From assembly GCF_963576675.1 (NCBI RefSeq), contig NC_088914.1, positions 81,962,441 through 82,026,440 of the forward strand: DNA of 64,000 bases, read 5' to 3'. Shown here piece after piece: positions 34,587 to 45,240 of the stretch. How positions within the stretch are numbered: position 1 is the stretch's first letter; each line of letters starts with the position of its first letter. The translations under genes and the position numbers were made by a program. The DNA comes from Euphorbia lathyris. Taxonomy: Eukaryota > Streptophyta > Magnoliopsida > Malpighiales > Euphorbiaceae. The notes below the pieces were generated by a model, which saw only the letters and a program-made list of their open reading frames with translations, did no database searches and was not told where the DNA came from.

Positions 34587-34937
34587 TGTTTTGATTCGTA
34601 CTATCTTTCTGACTCTCGCTATCGGGATCCTATTGAAGTCCAGGCACTGAGGAATTTGCTATTAAACAGGAGAGAAACAGAGAGCAGCCAAAGTATATGA
34701 TGAGATGGATTTTCAATTGCTTAGGAAAGTGTGAAAATGTTTCTTTCCATTTGTGATTAAGATTTTTGTTTTTTTTATTTGTTTCTAAACAAAAATTTAT
34801 TTTAAAAAATACAGTCCAAATCCATTCACATTATACAAGTAAAGTAAAGAATAAAATAATGGTAATGTTGTTTGATGCAATTAAAACTCTAGTAAATTAT
34901 AAAATTGGATCAATTTAGACACCTTTTATATATTTAA
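34587..34937 (-). promoter_or_regulatory. Upstream region of APP1
   Basis: About 350 bp separate the APP1 start codon from a Mutator-type MITE, so the core promoter and 5' leader must lie here. No clear TATA box or other element is claimed. Confidence 0.35.
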
Positions 34938-35416
34938 TGGCTTAAAGCACTCTTTGGCCCTTGATCTATCCGAAATTTATGCATTTGGCCCATGATCTAT
35001 TATTTGGTCATATTTGGCCCCTAACCTATCAAATTAGATAAAATTCAACTCATATTGAATGAAAAATTAACTGTGTTGAAAAATTAATGGCAGTAACCAA
35101 TACAAAAATGACACATGACACATAAATAAAATTAATTTTCACTCTATCGGAACACTAGAAAAGTTTGTAGGATTTTTTTACTGTGTAAAATAGTTACTAT
35201 TGCCATCTCTAGTTGAAAATTAATTTTATTTATGTGTCATGTGTCGTTTTTATATTGGTGTCTGCTGTTAATTTTCTAACAAAGTTAATTTTCCATTCAA
35301 TATGGATTGAATTTTATCTAATTTGATAGGTCAGGGGCCAAATGTGACGAAATAATAGATGAGGGGCCAAATGCACAAATTTTAGATAGGTCAGGGGCCA
35401 AAAAGTGCTTTAAGCC
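34938..35416. mobile_element. Mutator-type MITE upstream of APP1
   Basis: Arms of about 200 bp are inverted repeats, starting TGGCTTAAAGCACTCTTTGG on the left and GGCTTAAAGCACTTTTTGG for the reverse complement of the right. A 9-bp duplication TATATTTAA flanks it (34929-34937 and 35417-35425). Repeated 'ttggcccctgacctat'-type units make it a relative of the element at 39976-40913. It is non-coding. Confidence 0.82.
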
Positions 35417-35590
35417 TATATTTAAACTTATTACTTACGTAGACTATTTAATTTATGTATTATTTTAATACCTTTCATACATATATAACAAATTAGAATT
35501 TTATTCATTTTAACAAACGAGAAGATATTTCTTTTTTGCGAACTCGAAGTGTTGCTACGTTTCTCAGAGTTTTTTTAGTGTGGATTTCAA

Positions 35591-37541
35591 TGGCAAAAAG
35601 TGGCAATAAGGTAACTATCTTTGTATTTCTGCGATTTAGATTGTTTTTAGGGTTCTATGTTTTCATGTTACTGTTTTTGCGATTTTAATTTAAGGTTTAG
35701 GGTTTAGTTGTGTTTTTTCTTTGTTTTTAGCTATATTTTGTGAAATGGAACTTAGAAATAATTTGAAATGATAGTATGGAGTTTATTTCGCATAATACTA
35801 CTTCGCACATATGAGTTTTCTTCACGACTATCGCAAACTGCGAAGCTAAATCATTGCGGTTAGAGCAAAACCGTGAAGAAAACTCATATCTGCGAAGTTG
35901 TATTTTGCTTCGCAGTTGAGTTAGCCGCGAAGCTATGAGTGAACTACGACTTCGTAGTATTTCTCCTGCTTCGCAGTTTTGCTCAACTGTGAAGGAATTT
36001 GCATATGATTTACTTCGTTGTGCGAAGTATCCCTGTAAAGTGCGAATTGTTTTTCTTTCATTATTTGCTTAAAAATGAGCTACATTTTTGTGAAGGTTGA
36101 TAATTCTAAGAATGATTAAAAAAAGAGCAAGAGAGTATCAGTTGATGTTAGTGTGAAAGATATCAAATTCGAGCATCTGTTTAGCTTGAATACAAAGGCA
36201 TCAACCACAGTGATGGGTGATTAGGATGTGATGAAGAAAGTGAAGACCAAATTAATTAAAGAGCAAATGTTGATATTTAGAAAAAATAGCTTTGGGCATT
36301 TGATGGATATGGAGGTGTGTACGTTATCAAATCCTCTATGCCATGGGGTCATTACTAGAGAGATTGCTCCACCAAATCCAAAATAAAGAGAGATGTAATT
36401 CAATGTCAATAGACTTGAACTCAAATTCGGTGATTTTGAGTTCAGACATATCATCGAGTTGAGATTTGGTGATTCGGCACCAATTCTGAAGTGAATGAGT
36501 AAGTTAAAGAAGGCAAACAGGTTAAGAAATCTATACTTCAAAGGAAGTCGGAGTTTAATTCACAAACAAATATACGATATCTTCGAAAACACAAAATGGA
36601 GCTGCGAAGAAGACGGTGATATGGTCTTCATGGCTATGTTGTATGTTATACACAGGCTCCTATTCACTACCGATCCATATTATTCGGTTGATCCTAACAT
36701 CATCGACCTAACTGATTTTCTGAAGATATTTGATGAGCTTCATAGGGTGTATTTGCTTAGGAGGAGACATATAAGACGATGCAAAGGGTCAATAAAATCT
36801 CTATATAGGAATACACTTGGGACTAGACTATTTGTATAACAATTGAGAGGTTATTACTAAATAGAGTTTGGTAATAGAGGTTATTATCAAGTTGGGACGA
36901 AGTTCTTTTATAACTAAATAGAGGTTATTCCTATATAAAGTATCCATATACCGAGGTTTTACTGTATTTGGTTCAAGTAGAAAGGAGAAATTTGAGGCGT
37001 TTAGTAAGAGTAAGATCGATAAGGTCGTTCCATATCAACTAGTTGGTCTAGCACAAGCATTTCAAGCATGTTTCGTATATTTATTTGATCTACTCGGTGT
37101 TAGATTTCTGTTGTACTTGAATTGAATTGAAATGTTTTATAGGTTTGGATACTTGAGGTATGGAATGCGGCTCATAAATTCTATACGAGGAAAGATAATA
37201 ACTTACTTCCTCTTTTAAGTAGATGGATAGCTTCTAAAAATCTAACAATTAAAGAAGCATCAGACGTTTTTACTATAAGTAATATTGTTTCCGATGTTTA
37301 TTTGTGTTGTGTTTATTTGTGTTTATCGGTTTTGTGTTTTAGGTTTTGTGTTTTTCAGTCATCCGGTGGGCCAGAAACTGCACTTGTGGTTGAGGAAATT
37401 GAAGAAACATGTGAATGGTATAAGTCACTCAAGAATTATATAGACGGTTGTGGTAGATCTTGAGAAACTATTTGAGAAGTATAAGGAGTTAGAGGATGAG
37501 GGGAAAGAGGGAGAGGAAGATTATGAATGCGAATTATATTA
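35591..37541 (+). pseudogene. DUF1985-domain (Ulp1/MULE-associated type) pseudogene
   Basis: A possible first exon, 35591-35611 (MAKSGNK, then GT), is followed by text from about 36096 (VDNSKND, stop, KKSKRVSVDV). The recognisable core at 36240-36840 reads MLIFRKNSFGHLMDMEVC, FNVNRLELKFGDFEFRH, IYDIFENTKWSCEEDGDMVF and FMAMLYVIHRLLF. It resembles the plant DUF1985 domain, often found with Ulp1-type proteases in transposon-rich DNA. Later pieces are EKFEAFSKSKIDKVVPYQLVG (about 36990) and VWILEVWNAAHKFYTRKDN (about 37145), with an acidic tail ending near 37541. In-frame stops (for example near 36115 and 36222) and frame slips show it is broken. No Ulp1 protease domain is visible. Exon borders are tentative. 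Confidence 0.6.
35800..36040. repeat. CTTCGC/GCGAAG palindrome array with an 18-bp hairpin
   Basis: A perfect 18-bp inverted repeat, ATATGAGTTTTCTTCACG at 35809-35826 and its complement at 35872-35889, encloses a 45-bp loop. Around it the motif CTTCGC or GCGAAG recurs about nine times to 36030. It lies in what would be the first intron of the DUF1985-type gene. Role unknown. Confidence 0.6.
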
Positions 37542-39121
37542 AAAAATTTCTAGTCAACAGTTTACAAATTCAAAATCGACTATCTTAGAGACTAACATAT
37601 GAAACTTCGGGTTTCTTCCTCAAACTATTGACACTTATATTATCACATTCTTACAATGTAATTTACACTATTTTAATCATCTTGGTTTAAGATTTTTGGG
37701 TAAGACATGTACCAAACTTAGAAACATAAATTTGGCCTTACTTATATATGTTGTACTAAACTAAAACATCATTTCTTTTTCATATAGAAAAATGTTAGAT
37801 AATTTTTGGTAATGACACAAACCACAACAAGGAAGCTAAAAGGTCATACAAATATTAAAAAAAAAACTACTTGTTAGAGAAAACATTTAACGTAAGGTAC
37901 AAAATCCAACAAAACTCTCTTTATCGATTATTTGACCTTTTAAGTACAACAACAAAATTAAAGGGTAAAGTAAAAAATATCAATGTGTCTTCACTTTTGT
38001 CAAGTTGGTATCTGTAAAAATTTTGTCGAAAAGGAGACTGAGATTTTCGTTTGCGACCAGGAGATTACTGAGGTTTTTCACTTTACTAAAAACAAGTACC
38101 TTAAAATTAAAATCAGGATTGACACCTCAAAATTGAAAAATTCAAAGAGTTGATGATATTTTAAACAACTTTAATTCTTCAAGTTTTTAATTTTGAGGTC
38201 ATTTAAGTGTTGTTTGACGAGATGAGAGAGTGAATGTTTAAAGAAATAAAGCTCCGAAAATGATGATTTTGAAAAATAAAAAATTTGGTTTCATTGTAAA
38301 TGTGGTACTAAACAACTTTAATTTTTTGAATTTTTCATTTTGACATCGTTAACAATAATTTTTATAGTGTCAAACTAAAATTTTGTCGTTTTTAGCAAAA
38401 CAAAAATCTCAAATCCCGTTAGGAAAAAAAATACAAATACCAATTTGATAAAAATAAAAGTACAAAGATTTTTTTTAGACTTTATCCAAAATTAAATTAA
38501 AAAAACACGTAATTGGAAGATAACTAAGATATATGATAATAATTAGCTGTAAGAAATGCAATATGAACCAAATAGAGACTTGAAAGAAACTAAGCAGAAA
38601 TGCATGGTTATCAAAACTGGATTGGTCAAAGAATTAGTATGAATAAAGGGTTAATGATTTAAGGTTCAATCGAAATAAACCGGAGTTCAAAAGATCATTT
38701 AAAAATTATTATTTTTAGTTTTATTTAACCTTTTAATATAGAAAACATTAATGAAATTAAAATTTTCCACTCGAATCTTTAATTGATTGGCAAATTCTAT
38801 AGAGACTCGATATGAAACTTGAATCTACGAAGAGTTGAAGAGAATAATTTATAAATAAAAACTACACAACTAATCTTGAAATATACTTTTGTAGATTGAA
38901 AATTGGATATACAAAAATATAAAGTGCAAACTCAATTGAAAATTATAAGTATAGAATTAGAAATTAGAAATTTTAAGTATTATAGAATTATAACTCAAAA
39001 GTAAAAGTTGTAATGTGGAAAAAACTGAAAGTATGACTAACGACTAAAGTAATAAAGTTTTCTGTGATGCATAAATTCTCAATTTCCCAAAAAACTTATC
39101 TAGTAATTAATTAATGAGTTA
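37542..39121. other. AT-rich intergenic DNA
   Basis: No gene, RNA or paired repeat ends were recognised in this stretch. Text at 38030-38410 contains weakly mirrored segments ('ttaattcttcaagtttttaattttgaggtc' type) that could be an old inverted-repeat element, but ends cannot be set. Confidence 0.4.
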
Positions 39122-39435
39122 TTGAATCCGGTTTATAATAATTATCAGAGAGAGAAGATTTTTTTTGTTTCATATTATTCACTTTAGCTTTTCCATGTAA
39201 ATTTTTCCTATTTTATCCCTATTAATAAGTTTAGCATTAATTACTCTTTTGTCATTTTATTTTTTCAATGTATGATTAGCGGTGTAATTTAATGAATATT
39301 ATGGAAAATAATAAATATTAATAAATAGAGATAAATGGTATTTTAGTCTATCTACTATAAATTTAATGCAAATCAATCATTTTCTTAATATGTGTGATTT
39401 GGTCAAATGTGACAATTATTATGAACCGGATGGAG
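39122..39435. mobile_element. Stowaway-like MITE
   Basis: The right end, reverse-complemented, reads CTCCATCCGGTTCATAATAA, and the left reads TTGAATCCGGTTTATAATAA. TA flanks both sides (39120-39121 and 39436-39437). The ATCCGGTT core and TA target fit Stowaway/mariner MITEs; the outermost bases of the left end have changed. Confidence 0.65.
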
Positions 39436-39975
39436 TAGTAAACTAAAACTTAAATTTAGATTTCCTTAAAAAAACAAGGCTAAAATTTTGACTCGTGAAT
39501 CCGCTAACCCGTGACCGGTTTTCCGGTTTAATGGTTCAACTGACTGGTTCAACGAGTTTTAAGTGGGTTTCAATAATGTTTTATTTTAGGTATTTCCGGA
39601 CCGGTTTACCTATCAGATCCGATTCAATTCAACCGGGTTGAACTGGTCGGGTCGAGCCGAGTCTTACAGCCTTGCAGAAATGTCAACCTTGAAATGATAG
39701 GGCAAGATTTGGGTACTTTCCTCATCGCCGTTATTTTTCTTTACATTTATTTTGCATTTTAATATGGCGGTCCGCTCATTGGATTCGATAAAAACTCGAC
39801 CGTATTCAATTCGATTTATAAACAAGCCAAGTTTAAGTATAGTGAAACTCGACTTAAAAGCTCGCAAGCAGACTTGATTATAAGTTCATAAATAAACTTA
39901 TGAGTAAACTCGATTATAATTTATAATTTTCATGAACATGCTTGTGGTAGGCTTAGTTCTTTTTTTTTTTAATAA

Positions 39976-40913
39976 GGCAAAACACACCATTTAGCCCTTA
40001 ACCTATCCAAAAATTGTGTGTTTGGCCCTTGACCTACTATTTGGTCACATTTGGCCCCTTACCTATTCAAATTGGTAAAATCAAACCCAAAATGGATGGA
40101 AAGTTAATTAAGGTTTGATTTTGTTACACATAAACAATCTATTGTGGTATGAGTAAAAATTCAAAAATCTTATTGAGTCTAAAATGGTATTTTACATCCA
40201 ACCCAATTTAGTCCTCATCGGTCGTTCTCCTGCGATTTCTTCTTTCCCGGCGTCTTTTCTTTCCTGATTCCTTCGAACCCCGAAATTAACAATGAGCTTG
40301 AAAATTTCTGCAAATAATATGTTGTAGAGCTCTTATATCAATTCCAGCATACCATCACCTTCCAAAGCCAACGAGATCTTCTCATGACCTTGCCTAGTTT
40401 CCGGTTAAAAAATGGTGGAAGTACGAATGGCGGCGGCGGCGGCGGCAAGTTTGTCTAACCAACAAATTTTGTGAAACACAAGGAGAGTTTGCTCCATTAC
40501 TGCTTCTTCTTCTGAGATAGAAGCTTTTGCTACCAGTATTGCTTTATCTAAACCTGCTAACAAAATTGATCAGATAAATCCATAAATATGTTCGTAGAAG
40601 AGAAATGATGAGAAACGAACGAATCATAGAAGAGAAGACGCCGGGAAGAAGAAATCACAGGAGAACGACTGAGGAGAATAAATTGGGTTGGATGTAAAAT
40701 ACCATTTTAGACTCAATAAGGTTTTAGAATTTTTACTAATGCCACAATAGATTGTTTATGTGTAACAGAATCAAACCTCAGTTAACTTTCCATCCATTTT
40801 GGGTTTGATTTTACTAATTTGAATAGATAAGGGGCCAAATATGACCAAATAATAGGTTAAGGGCTAAAAACATAAATTTTAGATAGGTTAGGGGCCAAAT
40901 GGTGTGTTTTGCC
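39976..40913. mobile_element. Long-TIR Mutator-type element with a possible captured gene fragment
   Basis: The ends GGCAAAACACACCATTTAG and (reverse complement of the right) GGCAAAACACACCATTTGG lie within a perfect 9-bp duplication TTTTAATAA (39967-39975 and 40914-40922). Inverted arms extend about 290 bp. The unique centre (about 40270-40570) is less AT-rich and includes a (GGC)n tract at 40430-40447. The + strand there reads QFQHTITFQSQRDLLMTL with an upstream stop, which looks like a piece of a host coding exon, source not recognised. The outer arms belong to the same family as 34938-35416. Confidence 0.8.
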
Positions 40914-41437
40914 TTTTAATAATAGTATATCTATAAATGAGATTCCATAGTTTTGTGTTAAAAAAAAAATTTAAATGATCAATTGTTTATGAGCAAAATT
41001 CATTAATAGAATTAACGAGTTTGTAAGCAAAATTTGTGATGAGCAGCTCTCGAATATGATATTGAGCTCGAGCTGAAACTTGAATTTGTTAGTTTTTTTT
41101 ACAAGCCGAGTATGAGCAGACCAAATCTCGACCACGATTATATCCCTATATTTTAATGTATATAAACCCAAGCTGTCACATAAAAATAATGCATACCGCT
41201 TTACCAATCCATAATTATTCACTATTTTAATCAACTCAAAACTGCTAGAATATTTGTGGCACGTTAAAGATCTTCTATTTTTAAGATGCGCATGTTAAGG
41301 ATCTTAATTATTTAAATTAAAATGAAGAATTAAAATTTAATACAATTAATTAAATTTTAGCTATTGCTTTTTAAAACGTGATATATATTATGTTTATTTT
41401 TTTGATAAACAATAACTACAGATTATTAGTAGACTTA
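40914..41437. other. AT-rich intergenic DNA
   Basis: No gene or repeat was recognised between the Mutator-type element and the foldback element; the - strand frame at 40971-41234 has no motif. Confidence 0.45.
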
Positions 41438-42710
41438 GGCCTGTTTGTTTGGCAGAAAATATTATATTCTAAAAAATTTTATGTAGGAAAAATATTATAC
41501 AGAAAAATAAAATATTTTCCTGTGTTTGGCAACAACACTTTCCGGTGTTAGATTTTCTATATTTTTTTATTTTCAATGGTATATATAAAACACAAAAAAG
41601 AGATTCACATACATGAAAGACGGAAAAAACACGAAAAATAGAAAAAAACATTAAAAACAATAAAACATGAAAAGCGGAAAAATTGTAAAAACACAAAAAA
41701 AAAGTGGTGGAAAACAGTAAAACGCAAAAAAAAACATAAAAACACAAAAAAGAAAGAAAAAAATGAAATAAAAGTGGAAAAGGGTGAAACGCTAAAAAAA
41801 CATATAAACGGGTTAACATAAAAAAACACGAAAACACACAAAAAATGTGCAAATGGTAAAACGCAAAAAATATGTAGAGTCGTGGAAAACTGTAAAAACG
41901 CAAAAATAGAAAAAAATGTAAAAAAACCATAAAAACAAAAAAAATGTAAGAAAACACGAAAACACAAAAAACGTGAAAAGATGTGTTTTTTTTTGTATTT
42001 TTTACGTTTTCTCGTGTTATTAACGTTATTGTGTTTTTTTGCATTTCTTCTTCATTTTTTCGTGTTTTCACGTTTAGTTTTTCGGTTTTTCGGTTTTTTC
42101 CTTTTTCTTTTTTTTTTGCGTTTTTTTATTTTTCGCATTTTGTTACCTTTTCGTTCACGTTTTTTCATGTTTTTCGTATTTTTCACGTTTTCGTGTTTTG
42201 TTTGTATTTTTCGTCTTTTCATGTTTATCGCGCTTTTCACGTATTGTCATATTTTTGTGTTTTAGCATTTTTCACGTTTTCGTATTTTTTATATTTTTCA
42301 CGTTTTTGTATATCTGTCACTTTTCGCGTTGTTCATGTTTTCTGCTTTTTCAAGTGTTTGCTTTTTTTGCGTTTTTGTGTTTTTCGCGTTTGTTCACATT
42401 TTCATGTTTTTGCGGGTTTTTTCATATTCTCGTGTTTTGTAACGTTTTCACGTTATTCAAGTTTTTCGTGTTTTATATTTTTCGTATTTTTACATTTTTT
42501 AACGTTTTTCTCATTTTTCTCTAAACTCTTATGTTTTGGGAAAAATGTTTTACTCTTTTAAAAAGGGTAAAACATTTTCCCTTATTTCTTCTTTCCTTTT
42601 CCATTGACTTACCACTTATTTTCCTTTGACTTATTTTCTTGCCCAAACAAACACTCGAAAATTAGAAAAATATTTTCCTGCAGAATATTTTTCCCCAAAC
42701 AAACAGTGCC
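41438..42710. mobile_element. Foldback element with A-rich/T-rich simple-repeat arms, TTA TSD
   Basis: The ends GGCCTGTTTGTTTGGCAG and (reverse complement) GGCACTGTTTGTTTGGGG are flanked by TTA (41435-41437 and 42711-42713), which suggests a PIF/Harbinger-type target. From about 41580 to 41980 the + strand is A-rich with 'aaaaacacgaaaa' words. From 41980 to 42540 it is T-rich with the complementary 'ttttcgtgttttt' words. The two halves form a long imperfect hairpin. The long Phe-rich or Lys-rich open frames here are by-products of the simple repeat and are not genes. Confidence 0.7.
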
Positions 42711-42818
42711 TTAATACATTAGTTCTCCTCTGAATTTGTTAAAGAAAAATTTGATTAACCTTTTAAAATGATGTAGTGTTTCATTAGCCTTTGAACGTAT
42801 TTAAAATATTATGATTAA

Positions 42819-43110
42819 GGTTTTGTTTGATAAGTCACTTAATGACTTAAATTAAAATATTAAGCACTTATTTAATTTAAGTGCGTTTGATAACAATTAT
42901 TTCTTCACCACTTAAATTAATATACGAAGTTAAAAAACACTTATTTTGGTAAGTCAAAATATTTAACTTAACATTTTAAGTTAAACATTATCAACTAATA
43001 TTTTTATAATAATTATATCACTCAATATTTTCAGCACTTATAATATTCAGCACTTAAAATTCAGTACTTATTTTTTCAGCACTTAATTTTCAGTTTTATC
43101 AAACAGCACC
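42819..43110. mobile_element. MITE with GGT..GTTTGATAA ends, TAA TSD
   Basis: The left end GGTTTTGTTTGATAAG and the reverse complement of the right, GGTGCTGTTTGATAAAAC, are flanked by TAA (42816-42818 and 43111-43113). Inner 'aagcactta' and 'cagcactta' words are mirrored. It is 292 bp and non-coding. A 3-bp TAA target points to the Tourist/PIF group; similar ends also occur in some hAT MITEs. Confidence 0.65.
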
Positions 43111-43343
43111 TAAGTCTCTAAATCTATAAAACGTCTTAAAAGGTTTTAAAAAATAAAAAAATAGTTTGTTTTAAAGCTTTAGAATCGTAAATTAGACCTT
43201 TATTTTTTAAGTTTTGATTTTTTTTTAAATTTAAACAAATTAAAATGTATATCATTTTAAACAAGTTCAGGGGATTAACAGATCAATGTAAGAAAGTTAA
43301 GGAGTCAATAGGTCACTTTAAACAAAATCGGGTGGCCAATAGG

Positions 43344-43620
43344 CAGGGGCGAAGCCAGCCCAGGGCTCTCCGGCTCCCTCCGGCCGTTGGCTCCACCCTT
43401 GAGTAGTATCGGTTCGGTACTTAATAACCCTCCTAAATTTAGTTCATGTTGCTATTTTTGTAGTGCAATTTCAATATTTTAAGATGATTGAGTTGGTTAA
43501 AAGATATATTTTAATATAAGAGGTTATGAGTTCAAACTTCTTAAACCTCTTTTATTTATCTATTTAGATTTTTCTTTTTAAAATAAATATGTTATTATCA
43601 TTAACTTATAACACTCATTT
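43344..43620. mobile_element. Left-end fragment of the CAGGGGCG hAT-type family
   Basis: It begins CAGGGGCGAAGCCAGCCC and continues with GTTGGCTCCACCCTTGA, also found (GGCTCCACCCTTGA) at 22580. No matching right terminus or duplication was found, so it is probably truncated; the right limit is approximate. Confidence 0.55.
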
Positions 43621-43945
43621 AGCTCCTAAACTTAAACTTCAAAGTCAATTAGGATCTTAAACTATCAAAATTATAAATCAAGTCTTTAAACTAAGTAAAA
43701 ATTATCAATTGAGTCCTCATCGAAAATAATTCAGTTTCACAGTTTCAGACCCTCTCCCTCAAATTCATTTTAAACCAACACAGAGATCATTACGGTCTAT
43801 ATCAAATAGTCACAGTTTCTAATTTTAGGATAGGATGAGGATTCAATTGATAATTTTTGTTTGGTCCAGGGACCTAATTGATAATTTTAATAGTTTAAAG
43901 TTCTAATTGACTTTAACGTTTTAGTTTAGGGGCTAGATGCCTATT
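43610..43945. repeat. Inverted-repeat MITE-like sequence
   Basis: The left text 'tagctcctaaacttaaacttcaaagtcaattagg' is mirrored by 'ctaattgactttaacgttttagtttaggggcta' on the right, and the central parts fold as well. Target duplication and exact ends are unclear. Its style resembles the long-TIR Mutator-type MITEs elsewhere in this window. Confidence 0.5.
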
Positions 43946-44689
43946 ATTGATTACTTTCTATATATTTTCTTATTAACCGTTTTGAACTATTTTTTCCCTA
44001 AATCTTTTGAATTTTGAGACTAAAAAAACTTAAGTTTTGAATTTTTACTTAATGATAAAAAAAAAATTATAATTAAAAATAAGAAGATAAAAAGTTGTAT
44101 AATTTTTAAAAATTTTACAATTAGGTAATCACTTGTACTTTCTTCATGGCCATTATTTAGGTACTTTGTCTGGAATAATATTCCCACCAATGAATTTACG
44201 ACACATGCATATATATATATAAGCACAAAGTTACACACAAGTAATTTTTATTAGTTAAATTAGAGTAATTAAATTCTTTAATATTTTTTGAGTGATGGGG
44301 ATTTCCCGTGCGGACGGATGTGGGGAAAAAAATTCTTGAATCTCTTTTTAGGGATTTTCTGCAACCATACTTAAAAGTATCCGGAGAATGGAGAATGCAT
44401 CCCCACCCTTGCGTTGCCCGATTGGTGTCTTTTGGACCACTTTTGACATTACTAGGGTCTCTCCCGACCAAGCAACATATTGGCTGAGCATCGATCCCTC
44501 GTATGCACCAGTCAAGTAGAAAAAACGTCTACAATCCCGGGACAAGCAAGATGTAATTAAGGCCAAAATAGATAAACTCCCAACTGTATGATTTATTAGG
44601 GAAGTGTACTATCCATATTGGCTGTCTAATATAGTAATGTTGAAAAGGAACTGAGAAATACTGAATGTATGTACACTTTACTAATATTA

Positions 44690-45240
44690 ATAAAGTTTGT
44701 ATCAAATATTGTTATCTGTTGCCTAACATCGATAAGCTCGTCGAACAGAGAGTTGGCCTTAAGTTTTTGTTTGTTTTTTATACAATCACAGGTTACGAAA
44801 AAATAGAAATGCATCATGATGATGATGAGAAAACTTTTTTCTATAAAGTAATGTATTTTGTTTGTTATGTATGAAGGCACTTTTTTCTATAAAGTAATGT
44901 CTTTCGAGTTAAAAAATGTATTGTGTATTAAGGCACTTTTTGCTATAAAGTAATGCCCTTCGGGTTGAAAAATGCAGGTGCGACTTACCGACGATTAATG
45001 AACACGATGTTTGTCGAACACATCGGGAGAACCATACAAGTGTACATAAATGATATGGTGGTCCTCAGTGAACAAACGGAGGATCACCCTGATGACCTTA
45101 GTAATGTCTTCATAATTTTCTCTAAGTGTCAACTAAAGCTGAACTCGAAAAAGTGCATTTTTTGGATCAGAGCAAGAAAATTTATGGGATTTGTGGTCTC
45201 CAAAAAATAAATCAAAAAATCCAGACAAGATTAGTGACGT
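44690..45240 (+). pseudogene. Ty3/gypsy reverse-transcriptase remnant
   Basis: Text near 44725 reads LPNIDKLVEQ, followed by ITGYEKIEMHHDDDEKTFF near 44790; both are landmarks of gypsy RT. The main block, 44953-45210, reads MPFGLKNAGATYRRLMN and VYINDMVVLSEQTEDH. The catalytic YxDD box is YIND, so a catalytic Asp is Asn, and the frame ends at a stop at 45208. RT would copy element RNA into DNA; this fragment cannot. The flanking integrase, RNase H and LTRs were not found. Between the two blocks, the sequence encoding YKVM is present three times (see the repeat). Confidence 0.85.
44835..44955 (+). repeat. Three copies of a CTATAAAGTAATG segment in the RT remnant
   Basis: Copies start near 44835, 44881 and 44937, each reading TTTTT(T/G)CTATAAAGTAATG; the last two continue into the 'ccttcgggttgaaaaatg' stretch that encodes PFGLKN. 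This looks like local tandem duplication after the RT gene decayed. Confidence 0.7.

Noticed and set aside
36221..36541. 106-codon - strand frame
   Set aside because: Complement of the DUF1985-like + strand text.
41469..42561. Several long open frames on both strands rich in Phe or Lys
   Set aside because: They come from A-rich/T-rich simple repeats lacking AT-rich stops; overlapping frames on both strands and no domain.
44196..44566. Overlapping - strand frames of 72-91 codons
   Set aside because: Translation resembles no family I know; GC is higher than around but no start, domain or partner sequence supports a gene.
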